From NCBI GenBank assembly GCA_035552775.1, contig DASZKW010000043.1:27016-91015 (forward strand): a DNA stretch of 64,000 nucleotides, written 5' to 3'. Made by a program: the position numbers and the translations under genes. This document shows positions 24,937 to 34,695 of this stretch, one piece after another. The first letter of the stretch is position 1. Each line of letters begins with the position of its first letter. Below the pieces are notes generated by a model. It saw only the letters and a list, made by a program, of their open reading frames with translations. It searched no databases and was not told where the DNA came from. Source of the stretch: DASZKW01 sp035552775. GTDB lineage: Bacteria; Actinomycetota; Acidimicrobiia; Acidimicrobiales; Palsa-688.

Positions 24937-27515
24937 CTCCGGTGCCCAGCCCGGGGTGGGCGGTCCGGATACTCCGGCGGCGGGGACGCAAAGAACTCGG
25001 CCACCACGGGATCGTCGTCGACCCACAACGCGATCGCCTCCTCCGGGCGGCCAGCCGTCCCGGCTGCGGGCTCGGGTTCGGGCTGCACCACACCATCGTC
25101 GGGCTGCGCCACACCATCGTCGGGCTGCGGGGCACTGTCCGCCCGCTCCGGGACACCCTCGCCGGGCTCGGGGGCGGCTGGTGCACCGTTTGCCGACTCC
25201 CCGTCCGCGAGCCGCCCGCTCGCCGCTTCTCGTTTGCCCGGTGCCGTTGCTCGGACTGCTCCGGGCAAGGACCGGGTCCCCTCGACGGGCAGGGCCGCGC
25301 CGTTGCCTGCTCCGCGCCCCGATAGGGCGACCTCGGCACCCGGGCTGGCGACCGACGCGTCGCCTGAGCCGTCGCCTCCTTCGTCAACTGGGGGAAGCGG
25401 GGGGTCGACCAGTTGGCGGGCCCGCCGGCCGTGGCGTCGGTCGCGCACCCACCACACGCCAAGCAGCAACACCGCACCGATCATGAGAATTATCGCCACC
25501 ACCGACACCGCGGTGCTGCGCACCGTGTAGTGGGCCTGTCCGAGCACGAGCGAACCGTCCCCCGAGCGCAGGGCGAGCTGGAGGGTGAAGACCCCGGTGG
25601 TCCTGGCCACCACCGGGACGCGCAAGGTGGTGGCCGGTCCCGTGAGGCTGAGGCTGCACACGACGGTGGTGGCGTCGCTCGACTGGCAGGTGCCCTCGGG
25701 GGGTTTGAACGAGTGGAAGGTCAGCTTTTGGCTGGTGAGCTGGAGGCGGACGCGGGCGACGCCGCTGCTGGTGCTCAGGACGGTGACTGGGACGTTGCCG
25801 TTCTGGGAGGTGAGGGTTAGCGACACGCCCGGCGGCAACCGCACGCGGCCCGTCGCCGCCGAGAGGTCGTGTGCGACGCTGCCCAGGGCCGTCGAGCGCC
25901 GGCGGGCCGACAGGTCACTGGACTCGCCTACAAGCACCCGGCGCGCAAAGGCCCCGGCCTGGGCAGTGGCGGTGGGAAACGTCGACTCGAAGGCGCTCAG
26001 CTGACGGCGCACGGCTCGCACGGCGGCCGCCTCGGAAAAGGTGTCGGTGGGCGGGCGGGGTGACACCAGGGACCGGCTGAGCGGGGTCGTGGCGCGAGGG
26101 ACGCTGGCGAAGAGCTGGTCGAGTGTCATCGGCTGCAGAAGCGGGTTGCCGTGCAACCCGTCGAGAACCGTCTCGATGAACGCTGTGTTCGCGGTCCAGC
26201 TGCGCGGGGTCAGGACCCCGATGCCTCGTTGGTCGCCCGGCGTCTCGGTCTCGATCATGGACAGCTCGGCCAGCAGCTGGTCGGCCTGCAGGACCTGGTC
26301 CCCGGTGTTGGTGAAATGACGATCGAGATTGGTGTCTGCCCCGAGCACCGAGGTGGTGCCAGGCGACGCTTGGTTCACCCCCGGTGTCTCCAGCGAAGTG
26401 GGCTGCGCGAACGTCGTCTGCTGGCCCGCCGGCAGTGGGTCGAGGTCGCCGTCGGGCACGACGAGGCGGACAGCTCCGCGAGCCTCCAACACCCCCGCCG
26501 TCGAAGGGTCGAGGGGTCCGTCCACCGCCCACGTGCCCGGGTCGGCGGATGTCTGCAGGGTGGTTTGCAGGGTGCCGGCGCCGGCGCGCAGCTGGGCGCG
26601 TACCTCGCCGTCGAGGCCGGCCGCCTCCAGGGCGGGAAGGTCGAGTGCGACGTAGGGGGCGGGGAGGACCTGGTCGGGACCCGCCGCCACCGCCGAAAGC
26701 GCCGCTAAGGGGGCTTTACCCGACGCGCCGGCCGCGCTCAGCGAGTCGAGCGTCTGGGGGTCGGGTATCACCGAAACGGCCACGCCCGGGTGGGCGTCGA
26801 GGACGCCGATCTCGCCGCCGAGGCCGGTTACCGTGCTCGCCGACAACCGGCCGGGCTCGCCTGAGTTGGTGAGAGCCGGCGCGGCACGCACCGGCAGGAC
26901 CCAGGACACGGCCAGCTTGGGGAACCCGTTGGCCGTGGGTACCCACACCAGGTAGGTGGTGAGCGGATCACCCAGGAAGGCGCCGTTGGACCGGTTCACC
27001 ACCCCGATCTGGACGGGATAGACACCGTTGTTGGTGCTGTTCAGCCCGATGCTGGACAGCCCTCCGGGCGGCGGCGGGGCGGCAGAATCGATCGGCAGCA
27101 CGACCTCGGACCCTCCGCCCGGGCCGGCGGGCAGCGTGGAGACCGGTACCTGACCGCTCTGCCAGATGTAGCTGCCCCGCATCTGACCGGCGAGGGTCGT
27201 CTCGAAGTCCGTGGTCGTGGTCAGCCGCGGGTATACGTACATGGCGAGCGCGGCATCCGCAGGGGCGTTCGGCGAGACTCGCACGTCCATGACGAACTGG
27301 GCGCCTGCGCCCCCTCCGACCCAGGGTGACTGGTCGACGACGCTGAGCAGGGCACTGGGGGACGACGAGGGCAACGAAGGGGGCGTCGTCGTCGTCGTGG
27401 TCGACGGCCCCGGGTTGTGGTGCGGTGACGCGGACGCCACCGGGGTGGCACCGAAAGAGGTGAGCACGGCGCCGCACGCGGCCAGGGCGCGCCACCACGG
27501 CCGGCGCCGGGTCAC
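24933..27515 (-). CDS. DUF6049-like secreted, membrane-anchored protein
   Basis: About 860 aa. A signal peptide (TRRRPWWRALAACGAVLTSF, cleavage near VASAS) is followed by a Thr/Ser-rich linker and a large extracellular part with Ig-like beta segments. One C-terminal helix (AVSVVAIILMIGAVLLLGVW) and a cytoplasmic acidic tail with QPDDGV repeats follow. Position directly upstream of murJ matches mycobacterial Rv3909, placed in DUF6049. Function is unknown; an envelope role is inferred from context. GTG 27515 overlaps the upstream stop in a GTGA, as does the next junction, so the three genes are coupled. Confidence 0.82.
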   Translation of the reverse strand: MTRRRPWWRALAACGAVLTSFGATPVASASPHHNPGPSTTTTTTPPSLPSSSPSALLSVVDQSPWVGGGAGAQFVMDVRVSPNAPADAALAMYVYPRLTTTTDFETTLAGQMRGSYIWQSGQVPVSTLPAGPGGGSEVVLPIDSAAPPPPGGLSSIGLNSTNNGVYPVQIGVVNRSNGAFLGDPLTTYLVWVPTANGFPKLAVSWVLPVRAAPALTNSGEPGRLSASTVTGLGGEIGVLDAHPGVAVSVIPDPQTLDSLSAAGASGKAPLAALSAVAAGPDQVLPAPYVALDLPALEAAGLDGEVRAQLRAGAGTLQTTLQTSADPGTWAVDGPLDPSTAGVLEARGAVRLVVPDGDLDPLPAGQQTTFAQPTSLETPGVNQASPGTTSVLGADTNLDRHFTNTGDQVLQADQLLAELSMIETETPGDQRGIGVLTPRSWTANTAFIETVLDGLHGNPLLQPMTLDQLFASVPRATTPLSRSLVSPRPPTDTFSEAAAVRAVRRQLSAFESTFPTATAQAGAFARRVLVGESSDLSARRRSTALGSVAHDLSAATGRVRLPPGVSLTLTSQNGNVPVTVLSTSSGVARVRLQLTSQKLTFHSFKPPEGTCQSSDATTVVCSLSLTGPATTLRVPVVARTTGVFTLQLALRSGDGSLVLGQAHYTVRSTAVSVVAIILMIGAVLLLGVWWVRDRRHGRRARQLVDPPLPPVDEGGDGSGDASVASPGAEVALSGRGAGNGAALPVEGTRSLPGAVRATAPGKREAASGRLADGESANGAPAAPEPGEGVPERADSAPQPDDGVAQPDDGVVQPEPEPAAGTAGRPEEAIALWVDDDPVVAEFFASPPPEYPDRPPRAGHRR

Positions 27516-28231
27516 CGGAGGCCGGCCGAGAGCACCGACAACCCGGACGGTTCCTCCCGGAAGCCGGCCGCGAGGTAGAGGGCGAGGGCGACGTCGTTTC
27601 CCACCTGGGTGTTCACCAGTGCGCGCCGAGCCCCCCGCCGGCGCAGCCAGTGCAAGCCGTCGAGGAGGAGGCGCCTCCCGGTACCGGTGCCCTGACCGGC
27701 GGGATCGACCGCCAGGCGCTGGACGAAACCGCGCCTGACCGCCCGGCCGCAAATTGCGTAGCCGATGACGTGGCCTTGGTCACCGATCGCGGTGCGCACC
27801 CGGGTGTGGGGGGTGGCGCTGATGGCGTCGAGCAGGGTCCGGGCGTCGAACCGCCAGAACGTGGAAAACGCCGCTCTGTCGACGGCGAGGATGTCGGCGT
27901 GCCGTGACCGCCCGCCGCGCCGCAGCACCAGACCGTCAGGCACGGCGGGCAACGGGGGGCGGAGATCGACACCCAGCAGATGAAGGCGTTGCTCCACCGC
28001 GAAGCCGGCGGCGAGGAAACCGCCCTGCTCGGCAGGCAACAAGGCACCGGTGACGACCCGGGCGAAACCCCGATCGGCGAGGATCGCCAAGCAGCGCTTG
28101 ACGAACTCGGAGGAGGGCAGGGGCGAGTTGGGCAGCGGTGCCAGGTAGGCGACATGGCGATCACCCCGCCACGGACCGGTCCGGGCACGTTCGTGCCCCC
28201 AGCGCAGCACGTCAGCGGTGGGGACGCTCAT
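27512..28231 (-). CDS. GNAT-family N-acetyltransferase
   Basis: 239-aa acetyltransferase. The C-terminal half has the acetyl-CoA loop VQRLAVDPAGQGTGTGRRLL and the following helix, then NTQVGNDVALALYLAAGF, the typical final strand and helix of GNAT enzymes. The N-terminal half may be a degenerate second GNAT fold, as in mycothiol synthase MshD. MshD identity is possible but not supported by a specific motif I can name. It is the first gene of the run GNAT-DUF6049-murJ. ATG 28231 is the start. Confidence 0.82.
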   Translation of the reverse strand: MSVPTADVLRWGHERARTGPWRGDRHVAYLAPLPNSPLPSSEFVKRCLAILADRGFARVVTGALLPAEQGGFLAAGFAVEQRLHLLGVDLRPPLPAVPDGLVLRRGGRSRHADILAVDRAAFSTFWRFDARTLLDAISATPHTRVRTAIGDQGHVIGYAICGRAVRRGFVQRLAVDPAGQGTGTGRRLLLDGLHWLRRRGARRALVNTQVGNDVALALYLAAGFREEPSGLSVLSAGLR

Positions 28232-28438
28232 GCCAAGCCGGGCCAGGATCCTAGCGAAACCACCGCGGCTGGCGATCCCTCCGAAGGGCCGCCTGACGAG
28301 CGCGAACAGCGAAGCGGCAGTTCGGCGTGCTCGGCGTCAACCCACCATGCGGCTCTTTCATGGTCGCTCACGGCAGACATCAAGAGTAGTGCCACCCCCC
28401 AGGCTCATCCGTACGGTTCCCCAGGTAGCCTGGCGGCT

Positions 28439-29455
28439 GTGACCGGTGCCACCGTCCTGATCGAGTCGCACCCCGACAGCGGTGCCCACGACACCGGTCC
28501 CGCCCACCCCGAACACCCTGGTCGCCTCGACGCAGTCCTCCGGGGCATCCACGCCGCCGGCGTCGACGACGCCCTCCTCCCGGTCATCCCCCGCCCGGCC
28601 TCGCGCGCCGAGCTCGAGGCTGTTCACGACAGCGAGTACCTCGATGCCATGGAGGCGTTCTGCGCCCGGGGCGGGGGCGCCGTGGACGCCGACACAGTGG
28701 CCTGCTCCCGTTCGTGGCAGGCCGCGCTCGTCGCCGCCGGTGCGGGCATCGACGCCACCGAACGCCTGCGGGCCGGGGAGGCCGACGCCGCCTTCATCGC
28801 CGTACGCCCACCCGGTCATCACGCCACCGCCAGGCGGGCCATGGGGTTCTGCCTGCTCAACAACGTGGCGGTGACCGCGGCGGCGCTGGCCGATTCAGGC
28901 GAACGTGTCCTGATCGTCGACTACGACGCCCACCACGGCAACGGCACCCAGGGCGTCTTCTGGGACGACGGGCGGGTGACGTACCTGTCGCTGCACCAGT
29001 GGCCGTTCTACCCGGGCACCGGGTCCCTCGAGGAGTCCGGGAAAGGTGCCGGCGCCGGCGCCACCGTCAACGTGCCGCTGCCCGCCGGGACCACCGGCGA
29101 CGTCTACCTGGCTGCCTTCGACGAGGTCATAGCTCCCGTCGCCGAACGGGCCCGACCCACCTGGGTCATCATCTCCGCCGGCTTCGACGCCCACCGTGAC
29201 GATCCCCTGTGCAACCTGTCGCTGTCGGCCGGTGACTACTCGGAGCTCACGGCCAGGATCTCCTCGCTGGTTCCCCCGGGGAGGCGCCTGGTGGTGCTCG
29301 AAGGGGGCTACGACCTCGACGCCCTGGCTGCCTCCGCCGGCGCCTGCGTGGCCGCCCTGGCCGGTGGGCGCTACCAGCCCGAGCCTTCCACCAACGGGGG
29401 CCCCGGCCGCGAGGTGGTCGACGCCGTCCGCCGCCTCCACGTGGACGGGCGTTGA
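28439..29455 (+). CDS. Histone-deacetylase-family (AcuC/HdaH-like) amidohydrolase
   Basis: 338-aa zinc hydrolase. The signature GPAHPEHPGRLDAVL opens the domain. RPPGHHAT carries the charge-relay His pair, DYDAHHGNGTQGVF gives zinc ligands Asp and His, and SAGFDAHRDDPL gives the last Asp ligand; all catalytic positions are present. Bacterial members deacetylate protein lysines, acetylpolyamines or related amides; the substrate here is unknown. GTG 28439 begins just before the family sequence; the open frame extends much further upstream, but that part is antisense to the GNAT gene. Confidence 0.92.
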   Translation: MTGATVLIESHPDSGAHDTGPAHPEHPGRLDAVLRGIHAAGVDDALLPVIPRPASRAELEAVHDSEYLDAMEAFCARGGGAVDADTVACSRSWQAALVAAGAGIDATERLRAGEADAAFIAVRPPGHHATARRAMGFCLLNNVAVTAAALADSGERVLIVDYDAHHGNGTQGVFWDDGRVTYLSLHQWPFYPGTGSLEESGKGAGAGATVNVPLPAGTTGDVYLAAFDEVIAPVAERARPTWVIISAGFDAHRDDPLCNLSLSAGDYSELTARISSLVPPGRRLVVLEGGYDLDALAASAGACVAALAGGRYQPEPSTNGGPGREVVDAVRRLHVDGR

Positions 29456-29566
29456 CCGGGGTATGTGCGGGGGTGGCCGCCTGAAGCCGGAAGGGGACAG
29501 GGCGGCGGGCGAGCCCAGCGGTAGGAGGTCGCCACTTTCCCCAACAGTCACGCACCCATCGTGTCG

Positions 29567-30667
29567 ATGGAATGTACCGTGCTCGACTTTCCCGCCCTCC
29601 TGCGTTTCACCGTCGACCAGGGAGCATCGGACCTCCATATGCGCGTCGGCGCCCCCCCGAGGGTGAGGGTCGACGGCGAACTACGCCTGACCCCGTTCCC
29701 GGCGGTGGAATCCGACGAGGCTGAGGCCCTGCTCGCCCGGGTGATGCCAGCGGACCGCAGGGCCGAATTCTTGGCTACCGGCGAGGCCGACTTCTCCGTG
29801 TCCGAGGCAGGGCTGGGTCGGTTCCGGGCCAACGCATTCCGTCAGCGGGGCAGCATCGGGCTGGTGTTGCGCCGAGTCGTGCCCGCAGCCCGCACCGTCG
29901 CCGAGATGGGCCTGCCGGCGGTGGTGACCCGCCTGTCCGACGAAGCCCGAGGGATGGTGCTGGTAACGGGGCCGACGGGGTCGGGCAAGACCACCACCCT
30001 CGCCGCCATGATCGACCACATCAACCGCACCCGGGCGGTCCACATCATCACCATCGAGGATCCCATCGAGGTCACTCATCCTGACAAGAAGGCGATCATC
30101 AGCCAGCGCGAGATCGGCAACGACACGACAAACTTCGCCCAGGCCATGCGCCGGGCGCTGCGCCAGGACCCCGACGTCATCCTCATCGGGGAGATGCGTG
30201 ACGCCGAGACCGTCAGCGCCGCACTGTCCGCGGCGGAAACCGGCCACCTCGTCCTGTCCACCCTGCACACGACCAACGCGGAGGAGACCATCAACCGGGT
30301 GGTCGACTTCTTCCCCCCCCATCAGCAGCACCAGGTCCGCCTCACGCTGGCGTCGGTCCTGCGCGGCGTGATCAGCCAGCGCCTGGTCCCCAGGGCCGAC
30401 GGCGAGGGCAGGGTGGCGTCCATCGAGGCGATGGTGGCGACAGGACGGATCGCGGACCGCATCATCGATCCCGGCGGCGGTCAGGGCGAGACCATCACCG
30501 AGCTCATCGCCGAGGGCGAGTACCACGGGATGCAGACCTTCGACCAGAGCCTGTTCTCCCTCTACCAGCAGGGCCAGATCACGTTGCGCGCCGCGCTTTC
30601 GAGTGCGTCCAACGCCCACGACCTGAGGGTGGCCCTGCAGGGTGCGGGGCTGCTGGCCACCGCCTGA
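29567..30667 (+). CDS. pilT: PilT-like twitching-motility ATPase
   Basis: 366-aa hexameric ATPase of type IV pilus retraction type. The N-terminal PAS-like part has ASDLHMRVGAPPRVRVDGEL, followed by Walker A TGPTGSGKTTT, the Asp box ITIEDPIEVTH, Walker B PDVILIGEMRD and the His box TGHLVLSTLHT. Length fits PilT rather than PilB. No pilin, platform or secretin gene lies nearby, so the rest of a pilus machine would have to be elsewhere. ATG 29567 is preferred over GTG 29561, two codons upstream. Confidence 0.92.
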   Translation: MECTVLDFPALLRFTVDQGASDLHMRVGAPPRVRVDGELRLTPFPAVESDEAEALLARVMPADRRAEFLATGEADFSVSEAGLGRFRANAFRQRGSIGLVLRRVVPAARTVAEMGLPAVVTRLSDEARGMVLVTGPTGSGKTTTLAAMIDHINRTRAVHIITIEDPIEVTHPDKKAIISQREIGNDTTNFAQAMRRALRQDPDVILIGEMRDAETVSAALSAAETGHLVLSTLHTTNAEETINRVVDFFPPHQQHQVRLTLASVLRGVISQRLVPRADGEGRVASIEAMVATGRIADRIIDPGGGQGETITELIAEGEYHGMQTFDQSLFSLYQQGQITLRAALSSASNAHDLRVALQGAGLLATA

Positions 30668-30708
30668 TCAGCCCGGTACGCCGCCGGGGCGTCGGTAGGC
30701 TGCGCCGT

Positions 30709-32139
30709 GTGATTCCCGAGCGCCTGCAGCCCCTAGTCACCGAGCTAGGTGGACTAGCCGAGCGCTTCAGCGCGTCAGGGCACCGGCTCTATCTCGTCGG
30801 AGGAGTGGTACGCGACGCGGTGCTCGGGCGCCTGGCGCCCGACGGCGACCTCGACTTCACCACCGACGCCACCCCCGACGAGATCGAGGCCATCGTCGTC
30901 GGCTGGGCTGACGCGGTTTGGACCCAGGGCAAGCGGTTCGGGACCATCGGCATGCGCAAGAACGGCATGGCCGGCGGGTCGGGGGGTGGCGGGTCGGGGG
31001 GCGGCGATCGGGTGCTGGAGATCACGACCCACAGGGCGGAGATGTACCACCCCGACTCGAGGAAACCCGACGTGGTGTTCGCCGACGCCGTCGAGACCGA
31101 CCTGTCGCGGCGGGACTTCACTGTCAACGCCATGGCCCTGTCGTTGCCGGACCTGACCCTGATCGACCCCTTCGACGGGGTTGGCGACCTCGGCGCCGGC
31201 CGGCTCCGCACGCCGCTTTCCCCCGACGAGTCCTTCGGCGACGACCCCCTCCGCATGATGCGGGCGGCGCGTTTCATCGCCGCCTACGACCTGACCCCCG
31301 AGCCCGAGCTGGTCGACGCCATCGTGCGCCTCCGCGGTCGGCTCGAGATCGTTTCCGACGAGCGCATCCGCGACGAGCTCGACAAACTGGTGGTCGTCGA
31401 GCGACCCGGCGCCGGTCTTTGGTTCCTGGTGCGCACCGGGTTGGCCGAGGAGTTCCTGCCCGAGCTGCCGGCCATGGCCCTAGAGCAGGACCCGATCCAC
31501 CGCCACAAGGATGTCCTGGCTCACACCATCGCCGTGGTCGAGAAGACCTCAGTGGACCGGTTGCTGCGCTTGGCCGCCCTCTTCCACGACGTCGGAAAGC
31601 CCAAGACCCGGTCGTTCGGGCCCGGCGGGACGGTGTCGTTCCACCACCACGAGGTGGTGGGGGCCCGCATGACGCGCGACCGGATGAGGGCGCTGCGGTA
31701 TTCGACCGAGGACGTGGAGATCGTGACCCGCCTGGTGGAGCTCCACCTTCGTTTCCACACCTACCGCATGGGCTGGACCGACAGCGCCGTGCGCCGATAC
31801 GTGCGCGACGCCGGGCCCCTCCTCGAGCGCCTCAACGAGCTCACCCGCTGCGACTGCACCACCCGCAACGAGGCGAAGGCCCGCAGCCTGGCACGGCGCA
31901 TGGACGAGCTCCAGGAACGCATCGCCGAGCTGGAGGCGAGCGAGGAGCTCGCCGCCATACGACCCGACCTCGACGGGCGCGCCGTCATGGCGCGCCTCGG
32001 GATCGGACCGGGACCGGCGGTCGGCGAGGCGCTGGCGTTCCTGCTCGAGCTGCGCTTGGAGGAGGGCCCGCTCGACGAGGAGGAGGCAGGCCGGCGCCTC
32101 GACACCTGGTGGGAAGCCCGGAATCCGGGCTCTAGCTGA
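30709..32139 (+). CDS. pcnA: CCA tRNA nucleotidyltransferase (PcnA-type)
   Basis: 476-aa class II nucleotidyltransferase that adds or repairs the 3' CCA of tRNAs. The head motif is LVGGVVRDAVLG with the catalytic pair in GDLDFTTDATP, followed by RRDFTVNAMAL. A C-terminal HD domain (HRHKDVLAHTIAVVEK and LFHDVGKP) could give phosphatase or phosphodiesterase activity. The gene is syntenic with Rv3907c of mycobacteria. A Gly/Ser loop (GGSGGGGSGGG) interrupts the head domain near residue 88, an unusual insertion. GTG 30709 is the start. Most downstream tRNA genes without an encoded CCA, such as tRNA-Ile at 55.7 kb, need this enzyme. Confidence 0.94.
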   Translation: MIPERLQPLVTELGGLAERFSASGHRLYLVGGVVRDAVLGRLAPDGDLDFTTDATPDEIEAIVVGWADAVWTQGKRFGTIGMRKNGMAGGSGGGGSGGGDRVLEITTHRAEMYHPDSRKPDVVFADAVETDLSRRDFTVNAMALSLPDLTLIDPFDGVGDLGAGRLRTPLSPDESFGDDPLRMMRAARFIAAYDLTPEPELVDAIVRLRGRLEIVSDERIRDELDKLVVVERPGAGLWFLVRTGLAEEFLPELPAMALEQDPIHRHKDVLAHTIAVVEKTSVDRLLRLAALFHDVGKPKTRSFGPGGTVSFHHHEVVGARMTRDRMRALRYSTEDVEIVTRLVELHLRFHTYRMGWTDSAVRRYVRDAGPLLERLNELTRCDCTTRNEAKARSLARRMDELQERIAELEASEELAAIRPDLDGRAVMARLGIGPGPAVGEALAFLLELRLEEGPLDEEEAGRRLDTWWEARNPGSS

Positions 32140-32151
32140 CGCTTTGGCGGA

Positions 32152-32889
32152 TCAGTTGCCTTCCTTGCGCGCCCGCACGATGAGCGTCCGCGGCACCATG
32201 GTGAAGGTGTCGCGCCAGAACTGGCTCCGGGGACCGGACGGCACAGGCTCAGGCTCGAGCACCAGGTCCACCTTGTAGCTGGCCCGGACCAGACCCATGT
32301 ACAGGTCGGCAAAGGTGTGGCGGTAGTCGGTAAAAGCGATGCCCGCCCACGTGTAGTCGATGGGTCGCCTGTCGAAGTACGACCGGCGTACGAGCAGGGG
32401 GGGAACGGCGTCGTCGTCGATCATGTCGTAGGCGGGGTGAGGGAGGCTGAACACGAGCGGCGCCCCCACCTTGAGTACCCGGTGGACCTGGCGGAATACC
32501 CGGTTGAGGTCCTCGACGTAGCCGAAGGCGTAAGCCGAAAATGCCAGGTCGATCGTGTCGGCCCGGAGGAAGGCGAGGTCGGCGAGGTCGCCTTGGCGGA
32601 GCTCGACGCGCACCTCCTCCCGCTCGCAGAGGCGGCGGGCGAAGGCCAGCTGCTCGATCGAGAAATCGACCCCTATGGCCGTCGCGCCCGCCCTGGCGAA
32701 CGAGATCGAGCACTGGGCGCCTCCGCATCCCAGCTCGAGGACCCGCTTGCCCTTCAGGTCACCGAGCAGGCGCAGCTCCGCTTCGGTGGCGATGTCGGGG
32801 CCGTAGTGGGCGGTGCTGGTGGGCAGCTGCGCTCCCGCCTGGTAAATCGTTGCGTAGCGGTCCCACGCCGCGGCGTTGTCGGTCGGCAT
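32152..32889 (-). CDS. Class I SAM-dependent methyltransferase
   Basis: 245-aa methyltransferase. Motif I is VLELGCGGAQCSISFARAG, followed by the acidic GVDFS turn, and LAFSAYAFGYVEDLNRVFRQ near motif IV. The C-terminal part (VFSLPHPAYDMI) is typical of small-molecule methyltransferases of the UbiE/Methyltransf_11 group. Substrate unknown. It is the last gene of the padR-ino1 run, 7 nt after the ino1 stop, so it may be co-expressed with inositol phosphate synthesis. The 3' end is convergent with pcnA. Confidence 0.86.
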   Translation of the reverse strand: MPTDNAAAWDRYATIYQAGAQLPTSTAHYGPDIATEAELRLLGDLKGKRVLELGCGGAQCSISFARAGATAIGVDFSIEQLAFARRLCEREEVRVELRQGDLADLAFLRADTIDLAFSAYAFGYVEDLNRVFRQVHRVLKVGAPLVFSLPHPAYDMIDDDAVPPLLVRRSYFDRRPIDYTWAGIAFTDYRHTFADLYMGLVRASYKVDLVLEPEPVPSGPRSQFWRDTFTMVPRTLIVRARKEGN

Positions 32890-32896
32890 CTCGCGC

Positions 32897-33973
32897 CTAC
32901 GAACCGGCGGCGGCGAACTCCTCCACCATGCGGTGGGCCTCGTCGTCGTGGTACTGCACCGGAGGCGACTTCATGAAGTAGGCCGACGGTCCGAGCAGCG
33001 GGCCGCCGATGCCCCGGTCGGTGGCCAGCTTGGCGCAGCGCACGGCGTCGATGATGACTCCGGCGGAGTTGGGTGAGTCCCACACCTCGAGCTTGAGCTC
33101 GATGTTCAGGGGCACGTCTCCGAAGTTGCGGCCTTCGAGGCGAATGTAGGCCCACTTGCGGTCGTCCAGCCAGGCCACGTGATCCGAGGGACCGATGTGG
33201 ACGTCGTCGGCCGCGATGCCGTTGTCGATCTGGCTGGTCACCGACTGGGTCTTGGAGATCTTCTTCGATTCGAGGCGCTCGCGCTCGAGCATGTTCTTGA
33301 AGTCCATGTTGCCACCGACGTTGAGCTGATAGGTCCGGTCGAGCACCAGACCCCTGTCCTCGAACAGGCGGGCCAGGATGCGGTGCACGATCGTCGCCCC
33401 GACCTGGCTCTTGATGTCGTCGCCGACGATGGGAACGCCGGCGTCGGTGAACTTCTGGGCCCATTCTGGGTCACTGGCGATGAACACGGGAATGGCGTTG
33501 ACGAAAGCCACCTTGGCGTCAAGGCACGCTTGGGCGTAGTGCTTCTGGGCCACTTCGGAGCCGACAGGCAGGTACGACACGAGGACATCGGCGCGCGCGT
33601 CACGAAGCGCCTGGGCCACGTCGACGGGCCCGGCGGGGGATTCCTCGATGGTCTCGCGGTAGTACTTCCCGAGGCCGTCGAGCGTCGGGCCCCGTTGAAC
33701 GCTCACGCCCAACTCGGTGACGGTGGCGAACCGGACGGTGTTGTTCTGCCCCGCAAAGATCGCCTTGCCGAGATCGAGCCCGACCTTGGCCGCATCGACG
33801 TCGAAGGAGGCGACGAACTCGACGTCGCCCACGTGGTACCCGCCGAGGCTCACGTGCATCAGGCCCGGCACGGTGTCACCGGGGTCTGCGTGGCGGTAGT
33901 ACTCCACCCCCTGGATCAAGGAGCTGGCGCAGTTTCCTACCCCGGCGATAGCCACGCGGATGGTGTTGCTCAT
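32897..33973 (-). CDS. ino1: Inositol-3-phosphate synthase
   Basis: 358-aa NAD-dependent enzyme turning glucose 6-phosphate into inositol 3-phosphate, the precursor of phosphatidylinositol and mycothiol. The NAD motif is VAIAGVGNCASSLIQG; LVSYLPVGSE, NVGGNMDFKNM and the active-site region with SQVGATIVHRIL follow as in actinobacterial Ino1. ATG 33973 overlaps the padR stop in an ATGA, so expression is coupled to the regulator. A longer open frame to 35053 is only read-through of non-coding and padR sequence. The operon matches Rv0046c-Rv0047c. Confidence 0.96.
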   Translation of the reverse strand: MSNTIRVAIAGVGNCASSLIQGVEYYRHADPGDTVPGLMHVSLGGYHVGDVEFVASFDVDAAKVGLDLGKAIFAGQNNTVRFATVTELGVSVQRGPTLDGLGKYYRETIEESPAGPVDVAQALRDARADVLVSYLPVGSEVAQKHYAQACLDAKVAFVNAIPVFIASDPEWAQKFTDAGVPIVGDDIKSQVGATIVHRILARLFEDRGLVLDRTYQLNVGGNMDFKNMLERERLESKKISKTQSVTSQIDNGIAADDVHIGPSDHVAWLDDRKWAYIRLEGRNFGDVPLNIELKLEVWDSPNSAGVIIDAVRCAKLATDRGIGGPLLGPSAYFMKSPPVQYHDDEAHRMVEEFAAAGS

Positions 33974-34662
33974 AGCTGTTGGACCTCCATCGATGACGCG
34001 GAGCCAACGGCCCCGTCGGGCGGATCTGATACAGGCGAATCGGGCAGACGCCGCTCGGACCCGATCAGGCGTTCGACCCAGGAGATGTCCCGTTCTGTCG
34101 TCTCCCGGTCGTGTTCGATCAAGCTGCGGGCGTAGGTGTCGAGACGGTCCCGCCCCGCCCGAATGCGAGCACCGAGCCGTGTCCTGCGCTCGACGAGCTC
34201 TACCCGCCGGCGCTCGAGCAACCCGAGTCGCCCAGCGGTGGGAAGGTGGCGGGCAAAGGTAAGCCGCAGGCCGAAAAGTCTGTCGTCGTCGGCCGTGCGG
34301 TTGTCGAGCGTCAGCAACTCCTCGAAGCGTGCCTCGCCCTCGGGGGTGATGCCGTAGACCTTCTTGCCCCGACTGCCGCGAGCCACCCCTGAGCGGGCCC
34401 GGAAGGCGGCGAACTCCCCGCCGAGCGAGCCGGTGTGGGGGATGGCGGCGGGCGGCCCGAGAGCTTCGACCGCCTTGAGCGCACCACGGGCCTCGAGACG
34501 GGCGAGGGCCGGGTAAAGCGAGCCGAACGAGACCCCCTTGGACAAGCTCAAGAGGTCGGTCAGGCGCTTCTTGAGCTCGTAGCCGTGGAATTCGTGGTCC
34601 TTGAGCAGGCCCAGGATGGCCAACTCCAACACGTTGGCCCGGTGATGCCCGTCGTCGCGCAT
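33970..34662 (-). CDS. PadR-family transcriptional regulator
   Basis: 230-aa regulator. The N-terminal winged helix (LAILGLLKDHEFHGYELKKR and SFGSLYPALARLEARGAL) is classic PadR, followed by a wing with GKKVYGITPEGEARF and a C-terminal coiled-coil rich in Arg and Glu for dimerisation. It is the first gene of padR-ino1-methyltransferase and probably controls its own operon through the inverted repeat 34 bp upstream. In mycobacteria a PadR gene is likewise linked to ino1. ATG 34662 sits about 9 bp after a -10-like element, so the mRNA may be leaderless. Confidence 0.93.
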   Translation of the reverse strand: MRDDGHHRANVLELAILGLLKDHEFHGYELKKRLTDLLSLSKGVSFGSLYPALARLEARGALKAVEALGPPAAIPHTGSLGGEFAAFRARSGVARGSRGKKVYGITPEGEARFEELLTLDNRTADDDRLFGLRLTFARHLPTAGRLGLLERRRVELVERRTRLGARIRAGRDRLDTYARSLIEHDRETTERDISWVERLIGSERRLPDSPVSDPPDGAVGSASSMEVQQL

Positions 34663-34670
34663 TGCGCAAC

Positions 34671-34676
34671 ACTATA
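34671..34676 (-). promoter_or_regulatory. -10 element of a likely leaderless padR promoter
   Basis: TATAGT on the minus strand ends 8 bp before ATG 34662, which places transcription start at or next to the A of the start codon. No SD precedes the ATG. Confidence 0.55.
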
Positions 34677-34695
34677 ACGCGTTTCGTGAGACGTG

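Noticed and set aside
27980..28438. Upstream extension of the deacetylase frame by 153 codons
   Set aside because: Antisense to the GNAT gene and low-complexity; the family sequence starts just after GTG 28439.
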